Of a DNA stretch of 20,852 bases, positions 14,171 through 20,852 are shown piece by piece (the first letter of the stretch is position 1; each line of letters begins with the position of its first letter). The stretch is from JAIVJN01 sp036732565. Its GTDB lineage: Bacteria; Acidobacteriota; Vicinamibacteria; Vicinamibacterales; UBA2999. The DNA is taken from contig DAINCF010000051.1 of assembly GCA_036732565.1 (NCBI GenBank), forward strand, positions 1 through 20,852. The letters run 5' to 3'. Made by a program: the position numbers and the translations under genes. The notes beneath the pieces are model-generated. The model ran no database searches, was not told the origin of the DNA, and was given only the letters and a program-made list of their open reading frames with translations.

Positions 14171-14222
14171 CGTGGGGGCCGGCTTTAGCCGGCCCAGGGT
14201 CCGCCTGAAGGCGGACCCCACG
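14171..14222. repeat. Double hairpin with outer stem (variable-arm hairpin pair)
   Basis: Hairpin one is GGGCCGGC/GCCGGCCC around TTTA (14176-14195). Hairpin two is GGGTCCGCC/GGCGGACCC around TGAA (14197-14218). CGTGGGG (14171-14177) and CCCCACG (14216-14222) form a possible outer stem. The same two arm sequences occur in reverse orientation at 20720-20758. The element lies between the AraC gene stop and the SDR start, so it could terminate the former. Confidence 0.85.
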
Positions 14223-14263
14223 CTCGATTCCGTAATGATCGAAGGTTCTGGCGCTGGAGTTGA

Positions 14264-14983
14264 ATGACCTTGACGGCTGCAAAGAGACGTCGCGTTGCGC
14301 TCGTGACGGGCGCGAATCGGGGCATGGGGCTGGAGACGTGTCGGCAACTGCTCGCGAGTGGCCTGCGCGTCGTGATGACCGGCCGTGACGAGGCCGCAAT
14401 TCGCCGTGCTCTCGACGGGCTCGACGCCTCGTCAGAAGAGGCCTTGGCCATCCCCATGGACGTGACCGATGCCGCGAGCATCCGTGCCGCACAGCACGCA
14501 GCGGTCGAGCGCTTCGGCGCTGTCGACGTGCTGATCAACAACGCCGCCATCCTGGTCCACGAAGCCGATGATGTGCTGTCGATTCCCGAAGAGGGATTCC
14601 GCGAGACGTTCGACACCAATGTGCTGGGCGTCATCGAGGTGTGTCGCGTATTCGTGCCGGCGATGGCGGATCGCCGCTACGGGCGGGTCGTGAACGTCTC
14701 GTCAGGCGCTGGGCAGCTCTCGAGCATGTCCACGTACGCGCCCGCGTACTCCATCTCGAAGGCGGCACTGAACGCGTTCACGCGCATCCTCGCGGCGACG
14801 TATCGCGATCGCGGCGTGCTGGTCAATGTCGTCGATCCCGGCTGGGTGCGCACCGACATGGGTGGCAGCTCGGCGCCGCGATCCCTGCAGCAGGGCGTCG
14901 ACACCACCGTCTGGCTCGCCACACTGCCGGACGATGGCCCCAGCGGACGGTTTTTTCACGACCGCCAACCCATCGCGTGGTGA
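14264..14983 (+). CDS. Short-chain dehydrogenase/reductase (SDR)
   Basis: NAD(P)-dependent oxidoreductase of 239 residues, classical SDR size. The cofactor loop TGANRGMG is at about residues 15-22, preceded by a basic tail; MDVTDAAS carries the adenine-site Asp. VLINNAA is the structural motif, VVNVSSGAG supplies the catalytic Ser, and YSISKAALNAF the catalytic Tyr-x3-Lys. VVDPGWVRTDMGG is the usual PG segment and is close to carbonyl-reductase-like SDRs. The arginine in TGANRG hints at NADP preference. The ATG at 14264 has GGAG (14256-14259) at 4-nt spacing. The substrate is unknown. It lies alone downstream of a double hairpin and 54 bp before the VOC gene. Confidence 0.92.
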   Translation: MTLTAAKRRRVALVTGANRGMGLETCRQLLASGLRVVMTGRDEAAIRRALDGLDASSEEALAIPMDVTDAASIRAAQHAAVERFGAVDVLINNAAILVHEADDVLSIPEEGFRETFDTNVLGVIEVCRVFVPAMADRRYGRVVNVSSGAGQLSSMSTYAPAYSISKAALNAFTRILAATYRDRGVLVNVVDPGWVRTDMGGSSAPRSLQQGVDTTVWLATLPDDGPSGRFFHDRQPIAW

Positions 14984-15012
14984 CCCGTCGACCGGACCTG
15001 ACGCTGATCGCC

Positions 15013-15020
15013 TATATATA
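15013..15020 (+). promoter_or_regulatory. TATATATA -10-like element before the VOC gene
   Basis: TATATATA is a sharp AT island in the 54-bp gap between the SDR and VOC genes, 17 bp before the VOC ATG and just ahead of its GGAGGA site. It may be a -10 element giving a very short leader. No clear -35 element is seen. Confidence 0.35.
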
Positions 15021-15037
15021 GGGTCACTGGAGGACGA

Positions 15038-15460
15038 ATGAGCATCACGCAGCTGAACCCCTACCTGAACTTCGACGGCACGGCCGGGCAGGCCATCGCG
15101 CTCTACGAGCGCGCGCTGGGCGCCAAGACCGAGAACGTCATGCGCTTCGGCGATGCGCCGGGGATGGAGAACGCCGGCGACAAGAAGGACCGCGTGATGC
15201 ACGCCACGCTGCAGGTCGGCTCCGGCGTCATCATGATCAGCGACACGATGCATGGCGAGCCCGCAACCCCGGGCGCCAACGTCCACGTGTGTTTGAACTT
15301 CGACGATCCCGACGACATGACGACGAAGTTCAACGCGCTGGCCGCCGGCGGGTCGGTCACGATGCCGGTGCAGGACACGTTCTGGGGCGCGAAGTTCGGG
15401 ACGCTCACCGACGCGTTTGGCATCCACTGGATGTTCAACAGCACGCTCGAGAAGAAGTAA
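15038..15460 (+). CDS. VOC-superfamily PhnB-like protein
   Basis: A 140-residue protein of the glyoxalase/bleomycin-resistance (VOC) fold in the PhnB/3-demethylubiquinone-methyltransferase-like group. It opens with LNPYLNFDGTAGQAIALYERALGAKTE, the standard PhnB start. Further along are RVMHATLQVGSGVIMISD and VHVCLNFDDPDDMTTKFNALAAGG. The protein ends with the signature FWGAKFGTLTDAFGIHWMFN. The ATG at 15038 is supported by GGAGGA (15029-15034). The cellular role of PhnB-like proteins is poorly defined. A composite palindromic repeat follows the stop within 5 bp. Confidence 0.92.
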   Translation: MSITQLNPYLNFDGTAGQAIALYERALGAKTENVMRFGDAPGMENAGDKKDRVMHATLQVGSGVIMISDTMHGEPATPGANVHVCLNFDDPDDMTTKFNALAAGGSVTMPVQDTFWGAKFGTLTDAFGIHWMFNSTLEKK

Positions 15461-15464
15461 CTCA

Positions 15465-15531
15465 GTACGTAGCGCAGGCCTTCAGGCCTGCCAGCCGCAG
15501 TTCGGCAGCTCTAAAGGGCTGCGCTACGTAC
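15465..15531. repeat. 67-bp composite palindrome with 13-bp perfect terminal inverted repeats
   Basis: GTACGTAGCGCAG at 15465-15477 is exactly complementary to CTGCGCTACGTAC at 15519-15531. Inside are two hairpins: GCAGGCC/GGCCTGC around TTCA (15474-15491), and GCAGCTC/GGGCTGC around TAAA (15505-15522, one G-T pairing in the stem). The layout equals that at 3461-3520. There is no coding capacity. It lies in the gap between the VOC gene and the phosphodiesterase, and ends 11 bp before the latter's ATG. Confidence 0.85.
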
Positions 15532-15542
15532 GGCATTGAATC

Positions 15543-16127
15543 ATGCGGCTGTTCGTCTGCACGTGGCTGTGCCCGGACAATCAGGCCCTCTACGGCGACC
15601 TGATTGCCAATCTCGTCGCATCCAGCCGCGGAGCGCTCCGCGCGATCCCCAAGGATTCGGCGCACATCACCTACGCCTTCCTCGCTCGGGTGCAGGATCG
15701 AGCGCTGGACGGGATCGTCGATGCCGTCAGGGACGTGGCCGCGCGCCACGTCCCGATCGCGATTCAGCTCGGTCCGCTCTCGATCCTGTACGCACGGGCA
15801 GAGGCGAGACTCGTCTACGCGCCGATCGTGCACGGCGCCCACACGCTCGCCGAGCTCGGTTCGGACATCGTCGCCGCGTTGGAGCGTCGTTTGCCGGGCA
15901 CCGAGATCGGCGGCAGCCACTCACCGCACGTCACGCTGGGCAGGTTTCGCAAGCACACGCGGCGGGGTGAAGCACGCGCGACATCGCTCGCGCTCGAACG
16001 AGGTGCCGTCGGCTCACAGCACCGAGCCGATGAGATTGCCGAGATTCAAATCGTCTCCAGCGAGCTGACGGCAACCGGACCCGAGTACGTGACCCAATAT
16101 CGCGCATCGCTCGATCGGAGAGGGTAA
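15543..16127 (+). CDS. thpR: RNA 2',3'-cyclic phosphodiesterase, 2H phosphoesterase (ThpR/LigT-like)
   Basis: Predicted to hydrolyse 2',3'-cyclic phosphate ends to 2'-phosphates (and historically described as 2'-5' RNA ligase). The 194-residue protein has the two defining HxTx motifs, HITY (H41, T43) and HVTL (H129, T131), with the typical leads RAIPKDSAHITYAFL and SHSPHVTLGRF. The N-terminus MRLFVCTWL resembles the family's MRLFIAI-type start. Length is in the normal 180-200 range. No ribosome binding site is visible before the ATG at 15543; the upstream 11 bases follow directly on the composite palindrome. The downstream DinB-like gene begins 28 bp after the stop. Confidence 0.88.
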   Translation: MRLFVCTWLCPDNQALYGDLIANLVASSRGALRAIPKDSAHITYAFLARVQDRALDGIVDAVRDVAARHVPIAIQLGPLSILYARAEARLVYAPIVHGAHTLAELGSDIVAALERRLPGTEIGGSHSPHVTLGRFRKHTRRGEARATSLALERGAVGSQHRADEIAEIQIVSSELTATGPEYVTQYRASLDRRG

Positions 16128-16155
16128 TATCGGGGTCCCTTTGATCGGAGGTTGG

Positions 16156-16629
16156 ATGTCCACTGCATCGACGCCCTTTATCACCCCCGACGGCTTACTG
16201 TCACATTGGCAAGGCCATCGACGACTGACGCGCCGCGTGATCGACGCGTTTCCCGACGACAAGCTCTTCACGTTCTCGGTCGGCGGCATGCGCCCGTTCG
16301 GAGCGCTCGCGATGGAGATGGTCACGATGGGCGCACCGATGCTGCGCGGCGCCATCTCCGGAGATTGGACCGCATCCAGCAGTCGCGACGCCCGGCCCAA
16401 GCAAGAGGTGCTTCGGCTCTGGGACGAGGCGACCGCGGAGATCGACGCACTCTGGCCGCAGATTCCGCCCGGCCGCTTCTTCGAGACGCTGACCGCCTTC
16501 GGCCAATGGCCGGGGGTCCTGCACGATCTCATCCTGTATGTCGTCGACAACGAGATCCATCACCGCGGCCAAGGGTACGTTTACCTTCGCGCGCTGGGCA
16601 TCGAGCCGCCGCCGTTCTACGAACGCTGA
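16156..16629 (+). CDS. DinB-family protein
   Basis: A 157-residue four-helix DinB/YfiT-like protein; members bind a divalent metal and some are thiol transferases, but most have no known reaction. The start is the ATG at 16156 with GGAGG (16147-16151) four bases upstream; an in-frame TTG at 16141 precedes the ribosome binding site and is rejected. The C-terminal signature VVDNEIHHRGQGYVYLRALG, with its His pair and the PPPFYER end, is typical of DinB_2 proteins. The expected central ligand His seems to be replaced in FGALAMEMVTM, where Glu sits near the usual position; this alignment is by eye. It converges with the PEBP gene, stop codons 9 bp apart. Confidence 0.85.
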   Translation: MSTASTPFITPDGLLSHWQGHRRLTRRVIDAFPDDKLFTFSVGGMRPFGALAMEMVTMGAPMLRGAISGDWTASSSRDARPKQEVLRLWDEATAEIDALWPQIPPGRFFETLTAFGQWPGVLHDLILYVVDNEIHHRGQGYVYLRALGIEPPPFYER

Positions 16630-16638
16630 GCCCCACGC

Positions 16639-17241
16639 TCACTGCGGGCGACGGAAGAGACCGACGTACACGGCCTTGCCGAGGATGTGGCCGTTCATCG
16701 CCGCCCATAGCTTGGTGCGGGTCTCCCACGCGTCGGCGCCGGGTTGCACGTCGAGCTTGGTATCCAACGCGTAGATCTCGAACGTGTAGTGATGCAGCGG
16801 CCCGGTGGCCGGCGCGCCGGGTCCGCGATACACCGGTCCGCTGGCGCTGATCTGCTGGCTGCCATCGGGAAGCTGCGCCCCCTTCGGCACGTTCTCGGGC
16901 AGGCCCGTCGCCGAGCCGGGGATGTTCCACACCAGCCAGTGCACCTGATCCTCGGTCGACTTGTTGCGGGCGACGTCGGGATCGCGCATGTGGAACACGA
17001 AGCTCTGCGTGCCGGGTGGAACGTTGCTCCACGACAACGCCGGCGAAACCTGTTCGCCCGCTTGCGTGTACTTCACCGGAATCTGCCCGCCGTCTGGGAA
17101 CGCCGTCGTCGTCAACACCATCGGCGGCCTCGGCGGCTGACCGGTCGGCGCCGGCTGTCCGCCGCCCGGTGCCTGCGCGGCGAGGCCCACCACAGCCATA
17201 CTGAAGATTGCGATAGCGAATGTCCAATCACGAATGTCCAT
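16639..17241 (-). CDS. Secreted YbhB/YbcL-type PEBP (Raf kinase inhibitor-like) protein
   Basis: A 200-residue phosphatidylethanolamine-binding-protein fold. An N-terminal hydrophobic stretch, WTFAIAIFSMAVVGLAAQA, looks like a signal peptide followed by a Pro/Gly-rich linker, so the protein is probably periplasmic. Family signatures are MRDPDVARNKSTEDQVHWLVWNIP-like (the DPD and HW ligand-pocket residues) and GPVYRGPGAPATGPLHHYTFEIYALD, where the family usually has GP-P-G-HRY. The ATG at 17241 has GGAGGA (17247-17252, complement) at 5-nt spacing; a longer in-frame extension to 17532 is rejected. Ligand and function of bacterial members are unclear. It converges with the DinB gene and is divergent from the YCII pair. 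Confidence 0.9.
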   Translation of the reverse strand: MDIRDWTFAIAIFSMAVVGLAAQAPGGGQPAPTGQPPRPPMVLTTTAFPDGGQIPVKYTQAGEQVSPALSWSNVPPGTQSFVFHMRDPDVARNKSTEDQVHWLVWNIPGSATGLPENVPKGAQLPDGSQQISASGPVYRGPGAPATGPLHHYTFEIYALDTKLDVQPGADAWETRTKLWAAMNGHILGKAVYVGLFRRPQ

Positions 17242-17268
17242 ACTGGTCCTCCACCAACAGCGATGCGT

Positions 17269-17325
17269 GTCCGCCGACATGTCCGCCGAAGCGCGAAGGC
17301 GGCAGGGCGTGGCGCGAAGGCGGAC
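17269..17325. repeat. Nested GTCCGCC/GGCGGAC inverted repeat
   Basis: GTCCGCC at 17269-17275 pairs with GGCGGAC at 17319-17325. Within it CCGCC (17283-17287) pairs with GGCGG (17298-17302). CGCGAAGGCGG occurs twice in direct order. The repeat sits in the 190-bp gap between the PEBP gene (minus) and the first YCII gene (plus), just upstream of the PEBP ribosome binding site, so it would fall in that gene's leader or promoter. No further clear signal is seen in this gap. Confidence 0.65.
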
Positions 17326-17431
17326 CAGCATAGATCCTCGCCGCGCCCGTGTCGATCTCGCTGTCCTTCGTTCGACGTCAGTGTAGAAGGGTGAGAATGG
17401 GTCGAGCCCCGAGCCAGTGGAGAACACGACA

Positions 17432-17791
17432 ATGAGATTCCTGTGTCTGTACAAGCCCGCGAAAGCCGAAGGTCGCCCGCCAAGCCACGACGAGATCGCG
17501 AAAATGGGCCAGCTCATCGAGGAGATGACCAAGGCCGGGGTGCTGCTCTCGACCGAGGGCTGTCAGCCCAGCGCCAAGGGCGCGCGCGTGCGCCTCGATG
17601 GCAACAACAAGATCACCGTTGTCGACGGGCCGTTCACGGAGTCGAAGGAGCTCGTGGGCGGCATGGCGATCATCAAGGTGAAGTCCAAGGACGAAGCGCT
17701 GGAGTGGACGAAGAAGTTCCTCGCGGTCGCGGGTCCTGGTGAGAGCGAGATCCGTCAGCTGCACGAAATCGAGGATTTCGCCAACGTCTAA
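17432..17791 (+). CDS. YCII-domain (DGPF-type) protein, first of a tandem pair
   Basis: A 119-residue YCII-related protein starting MRFLCLYKP. Family marks are KAGVLLSTEGCQPSAKG, the conserved DGPFTESKELVGG segment and KSKDEALEWTKKF. The ATG at 17432 is preferred; a GTG at 17417 would add five residues. GGAG at 17419-17422 is 9 nt upstream of the ATG. It is followed after 15 bp by a clear paralogue, so the two form an operon. YCII proteins of this kind are often next to ECF sigma-factor genes in high-GC genomes; none is present here. Biochemical activity is not established. Confidence 0.9.
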   Translation: MRFLCLYKPAKAEGRPPSHDEIAKMGQLIEEMTKAGVLLSTEGCQPSAKGARVRLDGNNKITVVDGPFTESKELVGGMAIIKVKSKDEALEWTKKFLAVAGPGESEIRQLHEIEDFANV

Positions 17792-17806
17792 CGAAGGAGC
17801 GACATC

Positions 17807-18226
17807 GTGCGTTTCATGCTGCTGGTCATCCCGAAGGGCTACGAGTCGGCGCCGCCAGACACGGTGCCGACCGACGCCAAGGCCGTCGCCGCGATGATGA
17901 AGTACAACGAGTCCTTACAGAAGGCCGGTGTGCTGCTCGCGCTCGACGGCCTGCACCCACCGTCGAAGGGCGCGCGCGTCTCGTTCGTCGGCGGCACGCC
18001 CAAGGTCACCGACGGCCCGTACGCCGAGGCGAAGGAAGTCGTCGGGGGCTACTGGATGATCGACGTGAAGTCGAAGGAAGAAGCCATCGAGTGGGCGAAG
18101 CGCTGCCCGGCGTCGGCGAACGAGGTGATCGAGATCCGCCAGGTGCAAGAGATCTCCGACTACCCGCCCGACATTCAGGAGATCGCCGCGACGCTTCCGG
18201 ACATGCAAGGACGCCGGAATTCGTGA
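17807..18226 (+). CDS. YCII-domain (DGPF-type) protein, second of a tandem pair
   Basis: A 139-residue paralogue of the preceding gene: KAGVLLALDGLHPPSKGARV, TDGPYAEAKEVVGG and KSKEEAIEWAKRC align segment by segment with it. The start is a GTG at 17807 (MRFMLLVIPKG) with AGGAG (17795-17799) 7 nt upstream; the family's MRFMLL-type start supports this. It has a C-terminal extension of about 20 residues (DYPPDIQEIAATLPDMQGRRNS-like) absent from the first copy. The large permease begins 39 bp downstream on the same strand and could be co-transcribed. Confidence 0.9.
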   Translation: MRFMLLVIPKGYESAPPDTVPTDAKAVAAMMKYNESLQKAGVLLALDGLHPPSKGARVSFVGGTPKVTDGPYAEAKEVVGGYWMIDVKSKEEAIEWAKRCPASANEVIEIRQVQEISDYPPDIQEIAATLPDMQGRRNS

Positions 18227-18265
18227 CCGCCAAAGGGTCGACAACAGACGTGGAATAGGACACTT

Positions 18266-20716
18266 ATGAGCCTTCTGAGCGATTTCCGCTTCGCGCTCCG
18301 GTCGCTGTTCAGGGCCAAGGGGCTGGCCATCACGGTCGTCCTGACGCTGGCGCTCGGCATCGGCGCCAATGCGGCCATCTTCAGCGTCGTTCGCGGGGTG
18401 CTGCTGCGCCCGCTCGTCAACAAGGACGAGGATCGGCTGATCTACATCCGCCAGAGCGCCAAGGGGATCGGCGTCGAGAATGCCGCCTTCTCGGTTCCCG
18501 AGTTGCGAGATCTTCAGGCGCGCATCACCACCCTGTCGGCGTTCGGCGACTTCTCGGTCATCAACTTCACCATGATCGGCCTCGGCGAGCCGCGCACGGT
18601 GCGCTCGGGTGTCGTCGGAGGGTCGTATTTCGAGGTGATGGGGCTGCGGCCGGTCATCGGGCGCCTGCTCGGCCCCAGCGACGATGGTCCGCAGGCGGCG
18701 GGCGCGGCGGTCCTGACGCATCGCTTCTGGAGCGAGAGCTTCAACAGCGATCCGTCGGTGATCGGCAAGACGGTTCGGTTCGGCGATCGCTCCGCCACCA
18801 TCGTCGGCGTCCTGGAGCCGTCGGTTCCGTATCCCGCGGAGACCGAGATCATGGCCAACGTCGTCACCAGCCCTCACCATCTGGACGCCACAATGGTCGA
18901 CGGCCGCGTGCATCGCATGACCGAGCTGTTCGGCCGTCTGGCGCCAGGCGCGGATCTCGACGCGGCGCGCGCCGAGCTGCGCACGGCCCATGCGGCGATC
19001 GTGAAGCAGTTTCCCGAGGCCTATACGCCGCAGGCAGACTTTCGCATCGATGCCGTGCAGTTGCGCGATCAGATCGTGTCGCCGGCGCGCACCGTGCTCC
19101 TGGTGCTGCTGGCGGCCTCCGCGCTGGTATTCGTCATCGCCTGCTCGAACGTGGCCAACCTGATTCTCGCGCGCTCGGTGCGCCGCGAGGGTGAGCTGGC
19201 GGTTCGTGCGGCGTTGGGCGCGAGCACGTCGGCGCTGCGACGGACACTGCTGGCGGAAAGCCTGCTGCTCTGCGGCGCCGGAGCCATCCTCGGCGTGGCC
19301 ATCGCGCGGCCGATGGTCGCGATCCTCTCGCGCTACGCGGCGCGCTACTCGGTGCGCGCACTGGATCTCACGGTCGACTCGAGCTTGCTGTGGGTAGGCG
19401 TCGGCCTGGCGTTGGCCGCGGCGGTGCTGCTCGCGTTCGTGCCCAAGCTCCCATCGGCCGAGGCCGCCAACGGACTGGGGCTCGCTGGCGGCAGCGTGCG
19501 GCTCACGTCGGGCACGAATCGGCGCTTGCGGTTGTTCGCGGTCACGCAGATCGCCGCCTCGTTCCTGCTTCTGACTGGCGCCGGCATGCTCGTGACCACG
19601 CTGCTCGCCTTGCAGGCCCAACAGACCGGTTTCAATATGCGCAACGTGTTGGCGCTCAACGTGCCGGTGGTGTCGTACACGCGCAAGCCCGCCGAGATCG
19701 TCGACTTCTACAAGGAGGCGCTGCGCCGCATCCAGGAGCTGCCTGGTGTGGAGCGCGTTGCGGTTGGCACCGTCGTCCCCTGGCGTGACGCCGGCGCGTT
19801 CGGGCCCGGCTTCCAATTCACGGCAGAAGGCTACGTCAAGGCGAACGGCGAGGAGGATCCCCGCTCGCACTTCCGCACCATCTCACCGGGGTTCTTCGCG
19901 TCTCTCGGAGTGCCGATCATCGCCGGTCGCGATTTCAACGAGAGCGATCGCTCCGACGGCGAGAAAGTCGTGATCGTCAGCCAGAGTCTGGCGCAGCGGC
20001 TGTTCTCGACGCAGGATGTCGTCAATCGTCGCCTGATGTGGACCGATCCGGTGATGAAGTTCATCCCCGTCAGCACCGACGCTCGCCGTATCGTCGGCGT
20101 CGTCGCGGATATCGACGACGAGCGTGTGGTGCCAGGGCCGGCGATGACCATCTATCACCCGTTCGAACAGGAGATTGGCGGAGGCCGCATCTTCGTGCAC
20201 GCGCGCACGGATCCGTATCCGATGGTGCCGCCGATCACGCGCATCATCCGTGAGCTCTCGGCGGAGCAACCGGTCGAGCAGGCGGCGACGCTGGAAGACA
20301 TTCGCGCCGAGGTCCTCGCGCCGAATCGACTGAACGCGCTGGTGTTCGGCGGGTTTGCCGGCGTCGCGCTGACCATTGCCATCGTCGGCGTCGCCGGCGT
20401 GCTGGCGTTCTCGGTGAGCGCGCGGACGCGGGAATTCGGCATCCGCCTCGCGGTCGGATCCGCGCCGCAGCATCTGCTGACGCGCGTGCTCAGCGAAGGC
20501 GCTGTGATTGCCGCGATCGGCATCGCCGCCGGCGCCATCGGCGGCCTCGTCCTCGCGCAGGTCGTCGCGAGCTGGGTGACCGAAGTCAGCATCCCAGGCG
20601 CCCTGCCCATCGTTGGCGCCGCGATGATTCTCGTGACCGCGGCGCTGCTCGCGTCACTGATGCCCGCCGCCCGCGCGTCCCGCGTGGACGTCATGCAGGC
20701 GCTGCGATCGGACTGA
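18266..20716 (+). CDS. Duplicated orphan MacB/FtsX-type ABC permease (ADOP family)
   Basis: An 816-residue inner-membrane protein with two tandem MacB-PCD plus FtsX units. The first unit has a membrane span at about 20-42 (AITVVLTLALGIGANAAIFSVV), a periplasmic domain to about 270, and spans near 275-295, 332-352 and 373-393. The second unit has a span near 420-446, a periplasmic domain to about 685, and spans near 690-717, 745-770 and 779-802. That gives eight spans. The opening DFRFALRSLFRAKG and the REGELAVRAALGAS and TREFGIRLAVGSAP motifs are typical of this group, which is strongly expanded in Acidobacteriota. No ATPase or membrane-fusion gene is adjacent, hence orphan. The ATG at 18266 has only a weak AGGA upstream. 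The substrate is unknown; a MacB-like mechanotransmission or efflux role is inferred. Confidence 0.93.
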   Translation: MSLLSDFRFALRSLFRAKGLAITVVLTLALGIGANAAIFSVVRGVLLRPLVNKDEDRLIYIRQSAKGIGVENAAFSVPELRDLQARITTLSAFGDFSVINFTMIGLGEPRTVRSGVVGGSYFEVMGLRPVIGRLLGPSDDGPQAAGAAVLTHRFWSESFNSDPSVIGKTVRFGDRSATIVGVLEPSVPYPAETEIMANVVTSPHHLDATMVDGRVHRMTELFGRLAPGADLDAARAELRTAHAAIVKQFPEAYTPQADFRIDAVQLRDQIVSPARTVLLVLLAASALVFVIACSNVANLILARSVRREGELAVRAALGASTSALRRTLLAESLLLCGAGAILGVAIARPMVAILSRYAARYSVRALDLTVDSSLLWVGVGLALAAAVLLAFVPKLPSAEAANGLGLAGGSVRLTSGTNRRLRLFAVTQIAASFLLLTGAGMLVTTLLALQAQQTGFNMRNVLALNVPVVSYTRKPAEIVDFYKEALRRIQELPGVERVAVGTVVPWRDAGAFGPGFQFTAEGYVKANGEEDPRSHFRTISPGFFASLGVPIIAGRDFNESDRSDGEKVVIVSQSLAQRLFSTQDVVNRRLMWTDPVMKFIPVSTDARRIVGVVADIDDERVVPGPAMTIYHPFEQEIGGGRIFVHARTDPYPMVPPITRIIRELSAEQPVEQAATLEDIRAEVLAPNRLNALVFGGFAGVALTIAIVGVAGVLAFSVSARTREFGIRLAVGSAPQHLLTRVLSEGAVIAAIGIAAGAIGGLVLAQVVASWVTEVSIPGALPIVGAAMILVTAALLASLMPAARASRVDVMQALRSD

Positions 20717-20719
20717 TTT

Positions 20720-20758
20720 GGTCCGCCTTCAGGCGGACCGGGCCGGCGAAGCCGGCCC
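20720..20758. repeat. Double hairpin, inverted copy of the 14171-14222 element
   Basis: GGTCCGCC/GGCGGACC around TTCA (20720-20739) is followed immediately by GGGCCGGC/GCCGGCCC around GAA (20740-20758). The two arm sequences and their order match the reverse complement of 14176-14218. It begins 4 bp after the permease stop and could act as its terminator, although no U-tract follows. Confidence 0.85.
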
Positions 20759-20819
20759 TGCGATCCTTCCGTCAGTTGCAACTTGGCAGACGGTATGCGC
20801 CGATGCGGCTGGAGTAGCT

Positions 20820-20840
20820 GGCGGCGCCTGCTGCGCCGCC
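20820..20840. repeat. GC-only hairpin near the right edge
   Basis: GGCGGCGC and GCGCCGCC form a perfect 8-bp stem around CTGCT. It lies in the last 136 bp of the window, which hold no recognisable gene. It may be a terminator or part of something beyond the edge. Confidence 0.4.
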
Positions 20841-20852
20841 CCCGCAACCAAC

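Noticed and set aside
17242..17532. Upstream extension of the PEBP gene by 97 residues
   Set aside because: The ATG at 17241 has a proper ribosome binding site and signal peptide. The extension is Arg-rich and overlaps the divergent YCII gene.
17915..19870. 651-residue minus-strand open frame
   Set aside because: Antisense to the YCII and permease genes. The Arg/His/Gln/Ala-rich composition is typical of GC-rich shadow frames and no motif is recognisable.
20790..20852. Possible tRNA-like fold at the right edge
   Set aside because: A strong GC hairpin is present, but there is no acceptor stem, anticodon arm or T-loop consensus.

Overview
The window reads as a GC-rich genome fragment of an Acidobacteriota bacterium, probably from the Vicinamibacteria side of the phylum. 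That placement is an inference. It rests on a duplicated orphan MacB/FtsX permease (ADOP type), an Oar-like TonB receptor with an N-terminal carboxypeptidase-regulatory-like domain, several Tat-exported Gfo/Idh/MocA-type sugar enzymes, and many short palindromic repeats between genes.

Layout. Positions 1-2327 hold the Leloir genes galK (5' end outside the window) and galT, separated by an inverted array of CACGAAG-like repeats. Positions 2362-5816 (minus strand) hold a sugar-acid module: a ManD-type D-mannonate dehydratase overlapping a Tat-exported xylose-isomerase-like TIM barrel protein, then a cytosolic Gfo/Idh/MocA oxidoreductase. Positions 6047-12167 (plus strand) hold a divergent transcription unit: a TonB-dependent receptor, a Tat-exported Gfo/Idh/MocA oxidoreductase, and an M24-fold protein that appears to have lost most metal ligands. 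The 230 bp between the two units carries a perfect 17-bp palindrome of the GntR/FadR type and a second, unrelated 17-bp palindrome. I read the two units as one regulon for uptake and degradation of a uronate- or glycoside-type carbohydrate, with ManD making 2-keto-3-deoxy-D-gluconate in the cytoplasm.

Positions 12272-14103 hold two divergent AraC-family regulators, one with a GyrI-like sensor domain and one with a cupin-like sensor. Positions 14264-16629 (plus strand) hold small accessory enzymes: an SDR oxidoreductase, a PhnB/VOC protein, a 2H-phosphoesterase (ThpR-like) and a DinB-like protein. A secreted PEBP (YbhB-like) protein lies on the minus strand at 16639-17241. Two tandem YCII-domain paralogues and the large permease fill 17432-20716.

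The most distinctive non-coding signal is a family of short hairpins with variable arms but a conserved loop (TTYA, or its complement TRAA). They occur singly or as inverted pairs at 3461-3520, 4481-4500, 12178-12281, 14171-14222, 15465-15531 and 20720-20758. A related nested repeat lies at 17269-17325. One hairpin sits in-frame inside a coding sequence and another supplies a stop codon. No gap longer than 300 bp lacks a gene. No rRNA, tRNA, CRISPR array, integrase or transposase gene was seen.
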